From NCBI GenBank assembly GCA_902801565.1, contig CADCIX010000017.1, forward strand, positions 1 through 41,650: 41,650 nucleotides of DNA, written 5' to 3'. This stretch comes from an uncultured Veillonellaceae bacterium (GTDB taxonomy: Bacteria; Bacillota; Negativicutes; Selenomonadales; Selenomonadaceae). The position numbers were made by a program, and so were the translations under genes. Below are positions 27,735 through 36,014 of this stretch, piece by piece (position 1 is the stretch's first letter; each line of letters starts with the position of its first letter). The notes below the pieces were generated by a model. It was not told the DNA's origin and did not search any database. It saw nothing but the letters and a program-made list of their open reading frames with translations.

Positions 27735-30503
27735 TTAATGGGTATCCTTCAGATATTCATTGACCTGTATCCAATCCAGTTTGTCGGTGGCCTCCTTGAT
27801 TTTCCTGTACTGTTCGGCATCCTTTTCCGGCAGGCGGTATTCCTCCAGGGATTGGAGGACGAACATTAGGGAATCGTAATCGAAAGATGCGGCAACTTCC
27901 TTCATGGATGCATAGGCCTCGGCGAGTTCTTCTTCCCCGATCATGGGCTTGTTGGCATCCTTCTCCGGGTCTTTGCTTTCAATCAGGTACTTGAGCTTCT
28001 CCTTATAGGAAAGATAGAGGTCCATCAAGGTCTGGTGGTCCTGCCGGATTTTGTCGATATTGCCTGCATTCCCGGCATCCTCCAGATGCTTGGCCCGTGA
28101 GGAAAGCTCCGAGGCACCGACAATCTTTGCCGTGGACTTCAGGGCATGGACCTTTGTGGTGTAGTTCTTCCAGTCCTCTGCCTGGAAATATCCTTCGATT
28201 TCCTTGGAGGTGGAGGCAATGGCATTGGCAAAGACCCGCAGGACATCCAGATAGGCGTCACTGCTCCCGCAGTGCATAACGCCGGAATAAGTATCCAATT
28301 CGCTTACCTGGCCCAGCCATTCGGGCAGGGAAACGCCATGTCCCGGCTCGTCCTCCATGGGTACTGCTCTGCTTGTCAGGATCTTTTCCGGAGGCAGGTA
28401 TTTCATGATGAGATTTTCCAGAAGGGAAGAATTGACGGGTTTGGTGAGATAGTCGTCGAAACCTGCGGCGATATAGGTTTCCCTGGCTCCGCTGATGGCA
28501 TTTGCCGTCAGGGAGATCACCGGGGTATCCAGGTTTGGGTTGCTGGCCATCTTCTTGATTGCCTGCAAGGTTTCAATGCCGTCCATCTCCGGCATCATGT
28601 GGTCGAGGAAGATGATGTCATATTTCTTCAATTTCAGCAGGTCCAGGCATTCCCGGCCGCTCAAGGCCGTATCCACCTGGATCCTGGTCTGTTTCAGGAG
28701 TCCCTTGACCACGACCAGGTTCATTTCGGTGTCATCCACGAACAGGATGGAAGCATCCGGTGCGGTGAAGGCTTCCTCGTAGGTTTGGTCCTGTTGGAGG
28801 GAGCGCTTGTAGGTTTCCTCGAAATCGCCGATGGGATCGGGGTCTACCACACGCTGCAGGATCTGGAAACTGAAATTCGATCCCGCTCCGTAGACGCTGT
28901 GTACCTTCAGGTCGGAGCCCATCATGTTCAGGAGATGTCTGGATATGTTCATGCCGAGGCCGGTTCCCTCAATGGTCCGGTTGCGTTTCTCCTCAATGCG
29001 CTCAAAGGCATTGAAGAGCCGATGGAGGTCTTCCTCTTTGATACCGATGCCTGTGTCGCTGACGCTGATGCAGAGGAAAACGTTGTCCGCGTCTACGGGG
29101 ACATAGTTGACATTGAGGACGATGTATCCTCTTTTTGTATACTTGACTGCATTCGTCAAGAGATTCATGATAACCTGACGTATCCGGATCTCATCGCCAA
29201 ACAGGACACTGGGGATATTTCTGTTTGTTTCCACATGGAACGCAAGATTCTTGTCCATGGCCCGTTTCTGGATCATGTTCACGAGATCGTTCAGCAGGGA
29301 ATTGAGATGGTATTCCACCGGGATGATTTCCATCTTGCCTGCCTCAATCTTGGAGAGGTCCAGGACATCGTTGATGATGCCCAGCAGACTCTTTGCCGCC
29401 TGGTTCACATTGCGGGCATACTCCAGTGTGGCAGGTTCCTTCGATTCCCGCAGGATCATCTCGTCCATGCCCATGATGGTATTGATGGGTGTCCGGATTT
29501 CATGGGACATATTGGCGAGGAAATTGGTTTTCGCCTGATTTGCGGAGTCGGCGATTGCCTTTTCGTGCTCAAGATAGTTTGCCTGCCGCGTTCGCATGTT
29601 GAAGCATACGGAGAGGAAGATCAGTGCCAGGATGATGAAATAGATCAATTTCATCATGGTGTAGATGTAGTCGATCCCGACAACCACATCATCCCATTCC
29701 ACATAGCCGGACAATACCAGATTGTACTTTTCGGATATCCAGGTGCGGTGGAAGAAGAAGGCATCCACCTCATTTTCGGCGTAAAGGGTCTGGGTCAGAT
29801 TGGCATCCTTCGGGGCAGCCTCCAGATCCAGCCATGCCTTGTTGAAGGTGCTGATCTTGGTGGTATCGAGTCCCAGGTAGCCGGGCAGCGGATACTCGTG
29901 GGTGGCGACTTCCGGATAGTGACCATCGGACAGCAGGATCCAATTGGTTTCTGAGGTTCCGAGGCTCAACGTGCCCCTGCCGTTGTAGCTGATGGTATGG
30001 TAGAAGAGCTTTACGGCCTCGTCGTTGAACAGCTCATAAAAGACGCATGGCTCCCCATCCAGATTGAGGGGCACGGCAAACAGGAGCCCGATGCCGCGCA
30101 GATAGTCAATGATCTGTGATCCGTCAAAGGCTTCCTGGACGGAGGGGAGGGCTCTTTCCGGCAGAGGCGAGCCAGTGATTGCGGAATTATCCCGCCGAAG
30201 GATTCCCCTGGTTCTGCCTTCCTTCGTGCCGAAGGTGGCAATGTCCATGACGGAATCCAGGGGAACCGCGTGCTGCTGCAGGAGATCCGCCCGTGTCTGT
30301 AGCTCGTCCAGCTTGTGCTGGAACCGCTCCCCCAAGGTGTAGGCGGTGCTTTGGCTCTGCTGTGCGACGGATTCCTTCAGGGATTCGATCAGCAGGTTGT
30401 CGACCTTGTTGTAGACGACATTTCCACATATGGTCACGATGGCAGCGAAAAAGGCAAATTCGATGATTGCCCGGATCAAAAACTGCTTCAAGTGCTGCTT
30501 CAT
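27735..30503 (-). CDS. membrane hybrid histidine kinase with receiver and Hpt domains
   Basis: A 922-residue kinase. One membrane helix near residues 10-30 and another near 285-303 enclose an extracytoplasmic sensor of about 250 residues, of Cache-like size. The HisKA His is His334 (NMSHEIRTPINTIMG), followed by HATPase (NLLTNAVKYT, DTGIGI, GTGLGM), a receiver with Asp634 (IIFLDHMMPEMDG) and an Hpt with His786 (KVHALKSTAKIVG). The start at 30503 shares its A with the stop of the diguanylate cyclase (TAATG), and AGGAGAG precedes it. The longer frame from 30572 overlaps the upstream gene and is not used. It is a paralogue of the FIST kinase from HisKA to the C-terminus but has a different sensor. 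Confidence 0.92.
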   Translation of the reverse strand: MKQHLKQFLIRAIIEFAFFAAIVTICGNVVYNKVDNLLIESLKESVAQQSQSTAYTLGERFQHKLDELQTRADLLQQHAVPLDSVMDIATFGTKEGRTRGILRRDNSAITGSPLPERALPSVQEAFDGSQIIDYLRGIGLLFAVPLNLDGEPCVFYELFNDEAVKLFYHTISYNGRGTLSLGTSETNWILLSDGHYPEVATHEYPLPGYLGLDTTKISTFNKAWLDLEAAPKDANLTQTLYAENEVDAFFFHRTWISEKYNLVLSGYVEWDDVVVGIDYIYTMMKLIYFIILALIFLSVCFNMRTRQANYLEHEKAIADSANQAKTNFLANMSHEIRTPINTIMGMDEMILRESKEPATLEYARNVNQAAKSLLGIINDVLDLSKIEAGKMEIIPVEYHLNSLLNDLVNMIQKRAMDKNLAFHVETNRNIPSVLFGDEIRIRQVIMNLLTNAVKYTKRGYIVLNVNYVPVDADNVFLCISVSDTGIGIKEEDLHRLFNAFERIEEKRNRTIEGTGLGMNISRHLLNMMGSDLKVHSVYGAGSNFSFQILQRVVDPDPIGDFEETYKRSLQQDQTYEEAFTAPDASILFVDDTEMNLVVVKGLLKQTRIQVDTALSGRECLDLLKLKKYDIIFLDHMMPEMDGIETLQAIKKMASNPNLDTPVISLTANAISGARETYIAAGFDDYLTKPVNSSLLENLIMKYLPPEKILTSRAVPMEDEPGHGVSLPEWLGQVSELDTYSGVMHCGSSDAYLDVLRVFANAIASTSKEIEGYFQAEDWKNYTTKVHALKSTAKIVGASELSSRAKHLEDAGNAGNIDKIRQDHQTLMDLYLSYKEKLKYLIESKDPEKDANKPMIGEEELAEAYASMKEVAASFDYDSLMFVLQSLEEYRLPEKDAEQYRKIKEATDKLDWIQVNEYLKDTH

Positions 30504-31795
30504 TATGGCTCTCCTATGCATTCCATTTCGCAAGCATAGCCGCAATGGGAAAATTCCGGAAGATTTGCCCACCTGTCGTGGATTCGCTGTTTCACGATTT
30601 CACCATGTTCTTTTTCTATATCCATCAGAAGCACGAAGAACTGGTTGATGCTGTTCTGCATGATGCAGTCGGTGCGCCTGAGGCTGTGCTGCAGCATGTC
30701 CCGGAACTGCTCTGCGGTTTCCTGTGACGCGTCTTCCTGCAGGGTGAGCTGAAGGAACAGGGTGCGTTTCAGGAGTTCTGCATTCTGACGGGAAAGGAAG
30801 CGGTAAACGGCCCGGAATCTATCGAAATCCAACAGGAGCGCTCCTTTTTCGATATTCCTCTCCCCCAGGATCTGCCGCACATGGGACGCACTTTTTCCCT
30901 TGGCCTCCGCGGCATCGGTGGGATGCGTTGCCCCGTGGAAGACAACCCCGTGCTTTCCTTCGCTCTTAGCCTTATAGAGAGCCTGGTCCGCTTTCTTGTA
31001 AAGCTCCAGGAAATCCGTGCCGCCTGCCGGGACGAAGACAACGCCGCCGGAGGCGCCGAGGGGAATGTCCATATTCTCCCCCATGTATTCCTTTGCGGAG
31101 CGCAGGAGTTCCTCATTGAGGTATTGCGTCTTTTCCCGAATGATGCTTTCGTCCCTTACGTGCTGGAGATAGGCAATGAATTCGTCGCCGCCAAGCCTTC
31201 CTGCCAGATCCGTGGAACGTATCATGCCCTTGATGAGTTCCGAAAGGCGGATGAGGATGCGGTCTCCGATGTCATGCCCATAAATGTCATTGACGAGCTT
31301 GAAGCTGTCCAGGTCGATCATGAGAAGTGCGCCCGGCACCCGCCTGCAGAGCTTGGCGATCTCCCGCTGGGCGGTTTCCTTGTTCAGGAGCTGGGTCATG
31401 CCGTCGATGGAGGCGGCTTCCTTGAGGCCGTGGATCTTTTCCACGTTCTGCATGATGTTGCCGATGCGCCGGAGCAATACATCCGCATTGGCGGGTTTCC
31501 GGATATAGTCTGCTGCGCCGATGTCGAGGCCCTTGCGTTCGCTTTCATCGCTTTCATCCGCGGTCATGAAGATGAAGGGCACATCACTCTTTTTCCTCAG
31601 GTGGCAGCGCAGCTCATAGCCGTCCATTCCCGGCATGCGGAGATCGGAGAGGACCAGGTCCGGCCGCTCCAGGTCAAAGAGGTCCAATGCCTCGGCTCCC
31701 GAGGAAGCAGAAACAATCGCATATTGCTTGGAGAGGAGGCGGGTCATCACATGAAGCATTACCGGATCATCATCTACGACTAATATCTTTTTCAA
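30503..31795 (-). CDS. diguanylate cyclase response regulator (REC-GGDEF) with a degenerate second GGDEF
   Basis: A 430-residue protein. The receiver (1-120) has Asp8-10 and phospho-acceptor Asp51 (LVLSDLRMPGMDG). The GGDEF domain (about 130-290) has the intact motif RLGGDEF (GGDEF at 202-206) and the inhibitory RxxD (RSTD) five residues before it, so active c-di-GMP synthesis with product inhibition is expected. Residues of about 300-420 repeat the GGDEF pattern in decayed form: GALLLDFDRFRAVYRF parallels LLMIDLDSFKLVND, and RRTDCIMQNSINQF stands where RSTDLAGRLGGDEF would be. It is the first gene of the signalling block. Confidence 0.9.
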   Translation of the reverse strand: MKKILVVDDDPVMLHVMTRLLSKQYAIVSASSGAEALDLFDLERPDLVLSDLRMPGMDGYELRCHLRKKSDVPFIFMTADESDESERKGLDIGAADYIRKPANADVLLRRIGNIMQNVEKIHGLKEAASIDGMTQLLNKETAQREIAKLCRRVPGALLMIDLDSFKLVNDIYGHDIGDRILIRLSELIKGMIRSTDLAGRLGGDEFIAYLQHVRDESIIREKTQYLNEELLRSAKEYMGENMDIPLGASGGVVFVPAGGTDFLELYKKADQALYKAKSEGKHGVVFHGATHPTDAAEAKGKSASHVRQILGERNIEKGALLLDFDRFRAVYRFLSRQNAELLKRTLFLQLTLQEDASQETAEQFRDMLQHSLRRTDCIMQNSINQFFVLLMDIEKEHGEIVKQRIHDRWANLPEFSHCGYACEMECIGEP

Positions 31796-31833
31796 TCTTC
31801 CTCATCCTTCCGGGCATGTATTTCTCCTGGGGT

Positions 31834-31868
31834 GTGCAGGAGGAGCTTGCCATGGTGGGCTCCTGCAC
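31834..31868. repeat. hairpin in the leader of the diguanylate cyclase mRNA
   Basis: GTGCAGGAG (31834-31842) and CTCCTGCAC (31860-31868) pair perfectly around a 17-base loop, 39-73 bases upstream of the start codon. It may affect translation. It does not match the c-di-GMP riboswitch patterns I know. Confidence 0.5.
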
Positions 31869-31889
31869 TGTTCCCAGATTGTTTTGACA

Positions 31890-31908
31890 TTTAAATTTGA
31901 TATTTAAA
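31890..31908. promoter_or_regulatory. 7-bp inverted repeat, candidate operator
   Basis: TTTAAAT (31890-31896) and ATTTAAA (31902-31908) are perfect inverted arms five bases apart. They lie just downstream of the promoter of the signalling block. Confidence 0.4.
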
Positions 31909-31932
31909 CATAAATAAAGTAGTGTTTTCTTT

Positions 31933-31961
31933 AGTTTAACAAAATATAGGAAGAATATCAA
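31933..31961 (-). promoter_or_regulatory. promoter of the signalling block
   Basis: On the minus strand TTGATA (31956-31961) and TAAACT (31933-31938) are 17 bases apart. The leader would be about 130 bases long. Confidence 0.55.
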
Positions 31962-32009
31962 TTATTGCGCGAAAATTTAAAGGAAATCTTCCGAAAGATT
32001 TCAAATTCC

Positions 32010-32038
32010 TTGCATCCCCCCATCCTCTGTGGTAAGAT
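32010..32038 (+). promoter_or_regulatory. secG promoter
   Basis: TTGCAT (32010-32015) and TAAGAT (32033-32038) are 17 bases apart, 44 bases before the secG start. Confidence 0.65.
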
Positions 32039-32082
32039 AGAGTGGATATTTTAGCTGTACAGGAAGGGGAGGCTGGAAGGGC

Positions 32083-32310
32083 TTGCTTACCGTTTTGATG
32101 ATATTGGATGCCCTGGTGGCGATTGCGCTCATTGCAGCGGTGCTCGGCCAGGAGGCGAAATCCGCCGGCATGGGCGGCATGGATGGCGGCGGCGACACCG
32201 TGTTCAGCGGCAAGGCAAGGGGCATGGATGCGCTTCTTGCTCGCGTTACGGTGGTTCTTGCGGTTCTGTTTGCGACCATTACCATTGTGATTGCCCGTAT
32301 GACATCATAA
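32083..32310 (+). CDS. secG: protein translocase subunit SecG
   Basis: The 75-residue protein has two membrane helices (about 1-22 and 52-72) and a Gly/Met-rich loop (AGMGGMDGGGDTVF), the SecG layout. It assists SecYEG export. It starts at TTG 32083 with GGGGAGG upstream; ATG 32098 is the alternative. The order secG-est-rnr-smpB is conserved in Firmicutes and supports the name. Confidence 0.9.
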   Translation: MLTVLMILDALVAIALIAAVLGQEAKSAGMGGMDGGGDTVFSGKARGMDALLARVTVVLAVLFATITIVIARMTS

Positions 32311-32323
32311 CTGTGCAATGGAG

Positions 32324-32356
32324 CGCTCCCTGTCCCATGGGGTAGGGAGCGTTTTT
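32324..32356 (+). terminator. terminator or attenuator between secG and est
   Basis: CGCTCCCT (32324-32331) pairs with AGGGAGCG (32344-32351) and is followed by five T. No strong promoter follows before est, so partial read-through is likely. Confidence 0.8.
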
Positions 32357-32388
32357 CTTATCTTTTCCTGTGGAAAGGGGAGGTTTGC

Positions 32389-33141
32389 TTGATATTGCCG
32401 GGTGCAGAGCCGTTTCTGCTGCCGGGCGGTCCCGAAGGGGTTTTGCTCATCCATGGATTCACGGGACTCCCGGCGGAGCTCCTGCTCATGGGGAAGTATT
32501 TGCAGGAACGGGGATTTACGGTACTGGGAGTCCGCCTGGCCGGTCATGGCACGACAGCGGAGGACATGTCCCACATGACGGATGAGGACTGGATGGACTC
32601 GGTGCGGGACGGCTACGCTGTTCTGGCGGGCTGCACGGAAAGCATATCCGTTGTGGGCCATTCCATGGGAGGGCTTTTCGCCCTGCTGCTGGCGGCAGAG
32701 GAGCAGGTTTCCCGCATTGTGACTCTTGCGGCGCCGATTGTCATCGCGAAGGAGCGGGGAATCCAATTCCTGCCGCCCCGGGAGATATCGGAGGGGCTTT
32801 TCGTGCCCAAGGCCAGACGGAAGATCAAGGGAGTTCCCCCCGTGGTGAACCACACCTATCGAAAGATGCCGCTGATCTCTGTCCATGAGATGCTGGATGC
32901 CATTGAAACGGTGAAGGTGCATCTGTCGGAGGTGAGGGTGCCGGCACTGATCGTCCACAGCCGTCAGGACCATACGGCGGCGCCGGAGAGCGCGGAGTAT
33001 ATCTATGAGCACATTTCCAGCGAGGAGAAGGAAATCTATTGGCTGGAAGATATGGGACATCTGCTGCCCATCGAGGAAGGACGGGAACTTGTCTTTGAGC
33101 GGGTGGCAGCGTTTTTGCAGAAGGGATTGCAGGAAACGTGA
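32389..33141 (+). CDS. est: carboxylesterase, alpha/beta hydrolase (Est/YvaK family)
   Basis: A 250-residue serine hydrolase. The oxyanion region is LLIHGFTGLP, the nucleophile elbow is VVGHSMGGLF, the acid is probably in HSRQDHTA, and the catalytic His is in DMGHLLPIE. It hydrolyses short-chain esters such as monoglycerides; the natural substrate is unknown. TTG 32389 follows GGGGAGG. The stop overlaps the rnr start (GTGA). Confidence 0.9.
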   Translation: MILPGAEPFLLPGGPEGVLLIHGFTGLPAELLLMGKYLQERGFTVLGVRLAGHGTTAEDMSHMTDEDWMDSVRDGYAVLAGCTESISVVGHSMGGLFALLLAAEEQVSRIVTLAAPIVIAKERGIQFLPPREISEGLFVPKARRKIKGVPPVVNHTYRKMPLISVHEMLDAIETVKVHLSEVRVPALIVHSRQDHTAAPESAEYIYEHISSEEKEIYWLEDMGHLLPIEEGRELVFERVAAFLQKGLQET

Positions 33142-35513
33142 TTGAGAATTTGAAGGAAAGAATCCTTTCCTATATGCGTGAGAAGGCATACAAGCCGTTG
33201 CTGGCAGAGGATGTGGCAGAGGGGATGCAGCTTTCACAGGAGGAACTGGTGCAGTTCTGGGGAGCGATGGAGGAACTGGAGCAGGAAGCCCTCATCATCC
33301 GGAACCGCAGCGACCTCTATGGGATTCCCAGCCGCATGCATCTTGTGGTGGGGCGGCTTTCCGTGTCGGCAAAGGGGTTTGGCTTCATCATCCCGGAGGT
33401 GCGGGAGAAGGAAGAGGATACGGATGTTTTCGTGCCCGGCCCGATGATCGGCACGGCAATGAACGGTGACCGGGTGGTGGCGCGGGTAACGCCGTCGGAA
33501 ATCCCCGGGCGCTCCCGGGAAGGCGAGATCCTGCGCATCGTGGAACGGGCGAACAAGAGAATCGTGGGAACCTTTGACGGAAGCAAGACCTTCGGCTTCG
33601 TGACGCCGGATGATACGCGCCTCCGTCAGGACATCTTCGTGCCGAAAAAGCTCTTTGGCGGAGCCAAAACGGGCATGAAGGTGGTGGTGGAGATCACGGA
33701 ATGGCCCACGAAACGCCACAGCGCGGAGGGCCGGGTCATCGAGGTGCTGGGCAAGGCGGGCGCTCCCGGTGTGGATGTGCTGTCCGTCATGCGGAAATAT
33801 GACCTTTCCGAGGAATTTCCGAAAAAGGTCCAGGAGGCGGCGGAGCAGGTGGAGCAAAGGCCCGCCCCCGAGGAATATCGGGGGCGCAGGGACCGGCGCG
33901 ATTTCCGCATCGTCACGATCGATGGGGAGGACGCGAAGGACCTTGACGATGGCGTTTATGCGGAGAAACGGGAGGATGGAAGCTTCTTTCTCGGCGTCTA
34001 CATTGCCGATGTGAGCTGGTATGTGCGGGAGAACCAGCCTCTCGACCGGGAGGCACAGGAACGCGGCACCAGCGTCTATCTCGTGGACCGCGTCATTCCC
34101 ATGTTGCCGAAGGAACTGTCCAACGGGATCTGCAGCCTGAATGCAGGTGTGGACCGCCTTTCCATGGCCTGCGAGATGAGGATCGGCAGGGACGGCAGGG
34201 TCTTGGAGTACGAGATCCTGCCCGTGGTCATCCATGTCTACCGCCGCCTTTCCTACAATATCGTCAACAAGGTGCTGGTAGGGCGGGAACAGCCCTTCCT
34301 GGATGACAATGCGGATATCCTGCCGATGCTGGAGACCCTGGCGGAGCTGCGCCAGGTGCTCAAGGCGAAACGTCATGGCCGGGGTTCCATTGATTTCGAG
34401 ATCCCGGAGGTCAAGGTGAAGCTTGATGAGAAGGGGCATCCTGTTGCCCTCATCAAGAGGGAGGGTTCCCTGGCGGAATCCATCATCGAGGAGTGCATGC
34501 TGGTCGCCAATGAGACCGTGGCAGAGCATATGGACAGGAAGCATCTTCCCTTTGTCTACCGCGTGCATGAGCAGCCCAAGGACGAGAAGATGGAGCAGCT
34601 CAACCGCCTTTTGGGAGCCTTTGGCCTCTTTGTTCGCAGCGACCACGAGGGAAAGGTGCAGCCCATGGATGTGCAGCGGGTGCTGGAAAAGGTCAAGGGG
34701 CGCCCGGAGGAGGGCATTGTCAGCACGGTGGCCCTGCGCTCCATGCAGCAGGCGCGCTACAGTGAGGAAAGCCTGGGGCATTTCGGTCTGGCGGCGCGGT
34801 TCTACACCCATTTCACATCGCCCATCCGGCGCTATCCTGATCTCATGGTCCATCGCCTGCTTCGGGAAAGTCTTGCCGAGGGCGGGATTTCCAGGGGGCG
34901 GCAGGAGAAACTGCGCGGCATGCTGCCCGGCATCGCCGAGCATGCCTCCCAGAGGGAGCGCATTGCCATAGAGGCGGAGCGCGAGACCACGGACATGAAG
35001 AAGATCGAGTACATGATGCAGTTCGTGGGGGAGGAATTCGAGGGTGTCATCAGCGGCGTGACCGCCTTCGGCATCTTCGTGGAACTGGACAACGGCGTGG
35101 AAGGCCTCGTCCATGTGTCCACCATGGTGAACGACTATTACTCCTATGTGGAGGAGCAGTTTGCCATGGTGGGGGAGCGCACCCGGCAGCAGTACCGTCT
35201 TGGGGACAAGGTGGAGGTCATCCTGGCACGGGCCAACGTGGAGGAGCGGACGCTGGATTTCGTGCTGAAGGATAATGGCATCTATGCCCCCAAGCCTGCG
35301 CAGAAGGGGAAGGCTCCCGGGGATGACGGGGAAAATGCCGGCAAACGGCATGGAAAAAAGAAGCCGTCCCGCAGAGGGAAGACGAAGCGGGAAACACAGG
35401 ACCTCCTTGTGGCGGTATCCGATGCCAAGGAGCAGCCGGCAAAGAAGAGGAAAAAAGCATCTGCCCACCGTCACCGCCCGAAAAGGGGCAGGGCGAAAAA
35501 GGGCGCGAAATAA
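33138..35513 (+). CDS. rnr: ribonuclease R
   Basis: The 791-residue 3'-5' exoribonuclease degrades structured RNA and acts with tmRNA quality control. It has an N-terminal winged-helix part (1-65), cold-shock domains (about 70-230), the RNB catalytic domain (IVTIDGEDAKDLDDGVYAEK with the metal-binding Asp residues) and an S1 domain (about 630-715: EGVISGVTAFGIFVELDN). The last 70 residues are Lys/Arg-rich. GTG 33138 overlaps the est stop. Upstream of smpB, as in other Firmicutes. Confidence 0.96.
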   Translation: MIENLKERILSYMREKAYKPLLAEDVAEGMQLSQEELVQFWGAMEELEQEALIIRNRSDLYGIPSRMHLVVGRLSVSAKGFGFIIPEVREKEEDTDVFVPGPMIGTAMNGDRVVARVTPSEIPGRSREGEILRIVERANKRIVGTFDGSKTFGFVTPDDTRLRQDIFVPKKLFGGAKTGMKVVVEITEWPTKRHSAEGRVIEVLGKAGAPGVDVLSVMRKYDLSEEFPKKVQEAAEQVEQRPAPEEYRGRRDRRDFRIVTIDGEDAKDLDDGVYAEKREDGSFFLGVYIADVSWYVRENQPLDREAQERGTSVYLVDRVIPMLPKELSNGICSLNAGVDRLSMACEMRIGRDGRVLEYEILPVVIHVYRRLSYNIVNKVLVGREQPFLDDNADILPMLETLAELRQVLKAKRHGRGSIDFEIPEVKVKLDEKGHPVALIKREGSLAESIIEECMLVANETVAEHMDRKHLPFVYRVHEQPKDEKMEQLNRLLGAFGLFVRSDHEGKVQPMDVQRVLEKVKGRPEEGIVSTVALRSMQQARYSEESLGHFGLAARFYTHFTSPIRRYPDLMVHRLLRESLAEGGISRGRQEKLRGMLPGIAEHASQRERIAIEAERETTDMKKIEYMMQFVGEEFEGVISGVTAFGIFVELDNGVEGLVHVSTMVNDYYSYVEEQFAMVGERTRQQYRLGDKVEVILARANVEERTLDFVLKDNGIYAPKPAQKGKAPGDDGENAGKRHGKKKPSRRGKTKRETQDLLVAVSDAKEQPAKKRKKASAHRHRPKRGRAKKGAK

Positions 35514-35524
35514 GGTGATGTACA

Positions 35525-35998
35525 ATGGGAAAGAAGAATGAGGGCGTCAAGATTGCCTGCGAGAACAGGAAGGCACGGCATGACTACTTCATCCATGAGA
35601 CCTACGAGGCGGGGCTTGCCCTGCAGGGAACCGAGGTGAAGTCCCTGCGGGCGGGGCGCGCCAATCTCAAGGACAGCTATGCCGAGATCAAGAATGGCGA
35701 GGTGTTCGTGCAGCATATGCACATCAGCCCCTATGAGCAGGGGAACATCTTCAACCACGATCCCCTGCGGCCGAGAAAGCTTCTCATGCACAAGGCGGAG
35801 ATCGTGAAGCTGTTCAGCAAGACGAGGGAAAAGGGCTTCACCCTGGTTCCCCTGAAAATCTATTTCAAGCGGGGCAAGGCGAAGATGGAGCTGGCCCTTG
35901 CCAGCGGCAAGCACAACTATGACAAGCGGCAGGATCTCAAGGCGCGGGCGGACAAGCGTGACATGGACCGGGCCATGAGGGACCGGCAGAAGTATTAG
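35525..35998 (+). CDS. smpB: SsrA-binding protein SmpB
   Basis: The 157-residue protein binds tmRNA and brings it to stalled ribosomes. The signature stretches [32 protein letters not shown] and the C-terminal [18 protein letters not shown] are present. It is 11 bases after rnr. No ssrA gene was recognised in the window, although it often lies next to smpB. Confidence 0.97.
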   Translation: MGKKNEGVKIACENRKARHDYFIHETYEAGLALQGTEVKSLRAGRANLKDSYAEIKNGEVFVQHMHISPYEQGNIFNHDPLRPRKLLMHKAEIVKLFSKTREKGFTLVPLKIYFKRGKAKMELALASGKHNYDKRQDLKARADKRDMDRAMRDRQKY

Positions 35999-36014
35999 GG
36001 GGCGTTTCAATTTC

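Noticed and set aside
31834..31868. c-di-GMP riboswitch before the diguanylate cyclase
   Set aside because: The hairpin lacks the conserved GEMM junction and tetraloop features.
33234..35525. 763-codon minus-strand open frame opposite rnr
   Set aside because: Shadow of ribonuclease R, rich in His, Leu and Pro as such frames usually are.
35999..36014. ssrA (tmRNA) expected after smpB
   Set aside because: Only 16 bases separate smpB from the permease gene, and no tmRNA ends were seen elsewhere.
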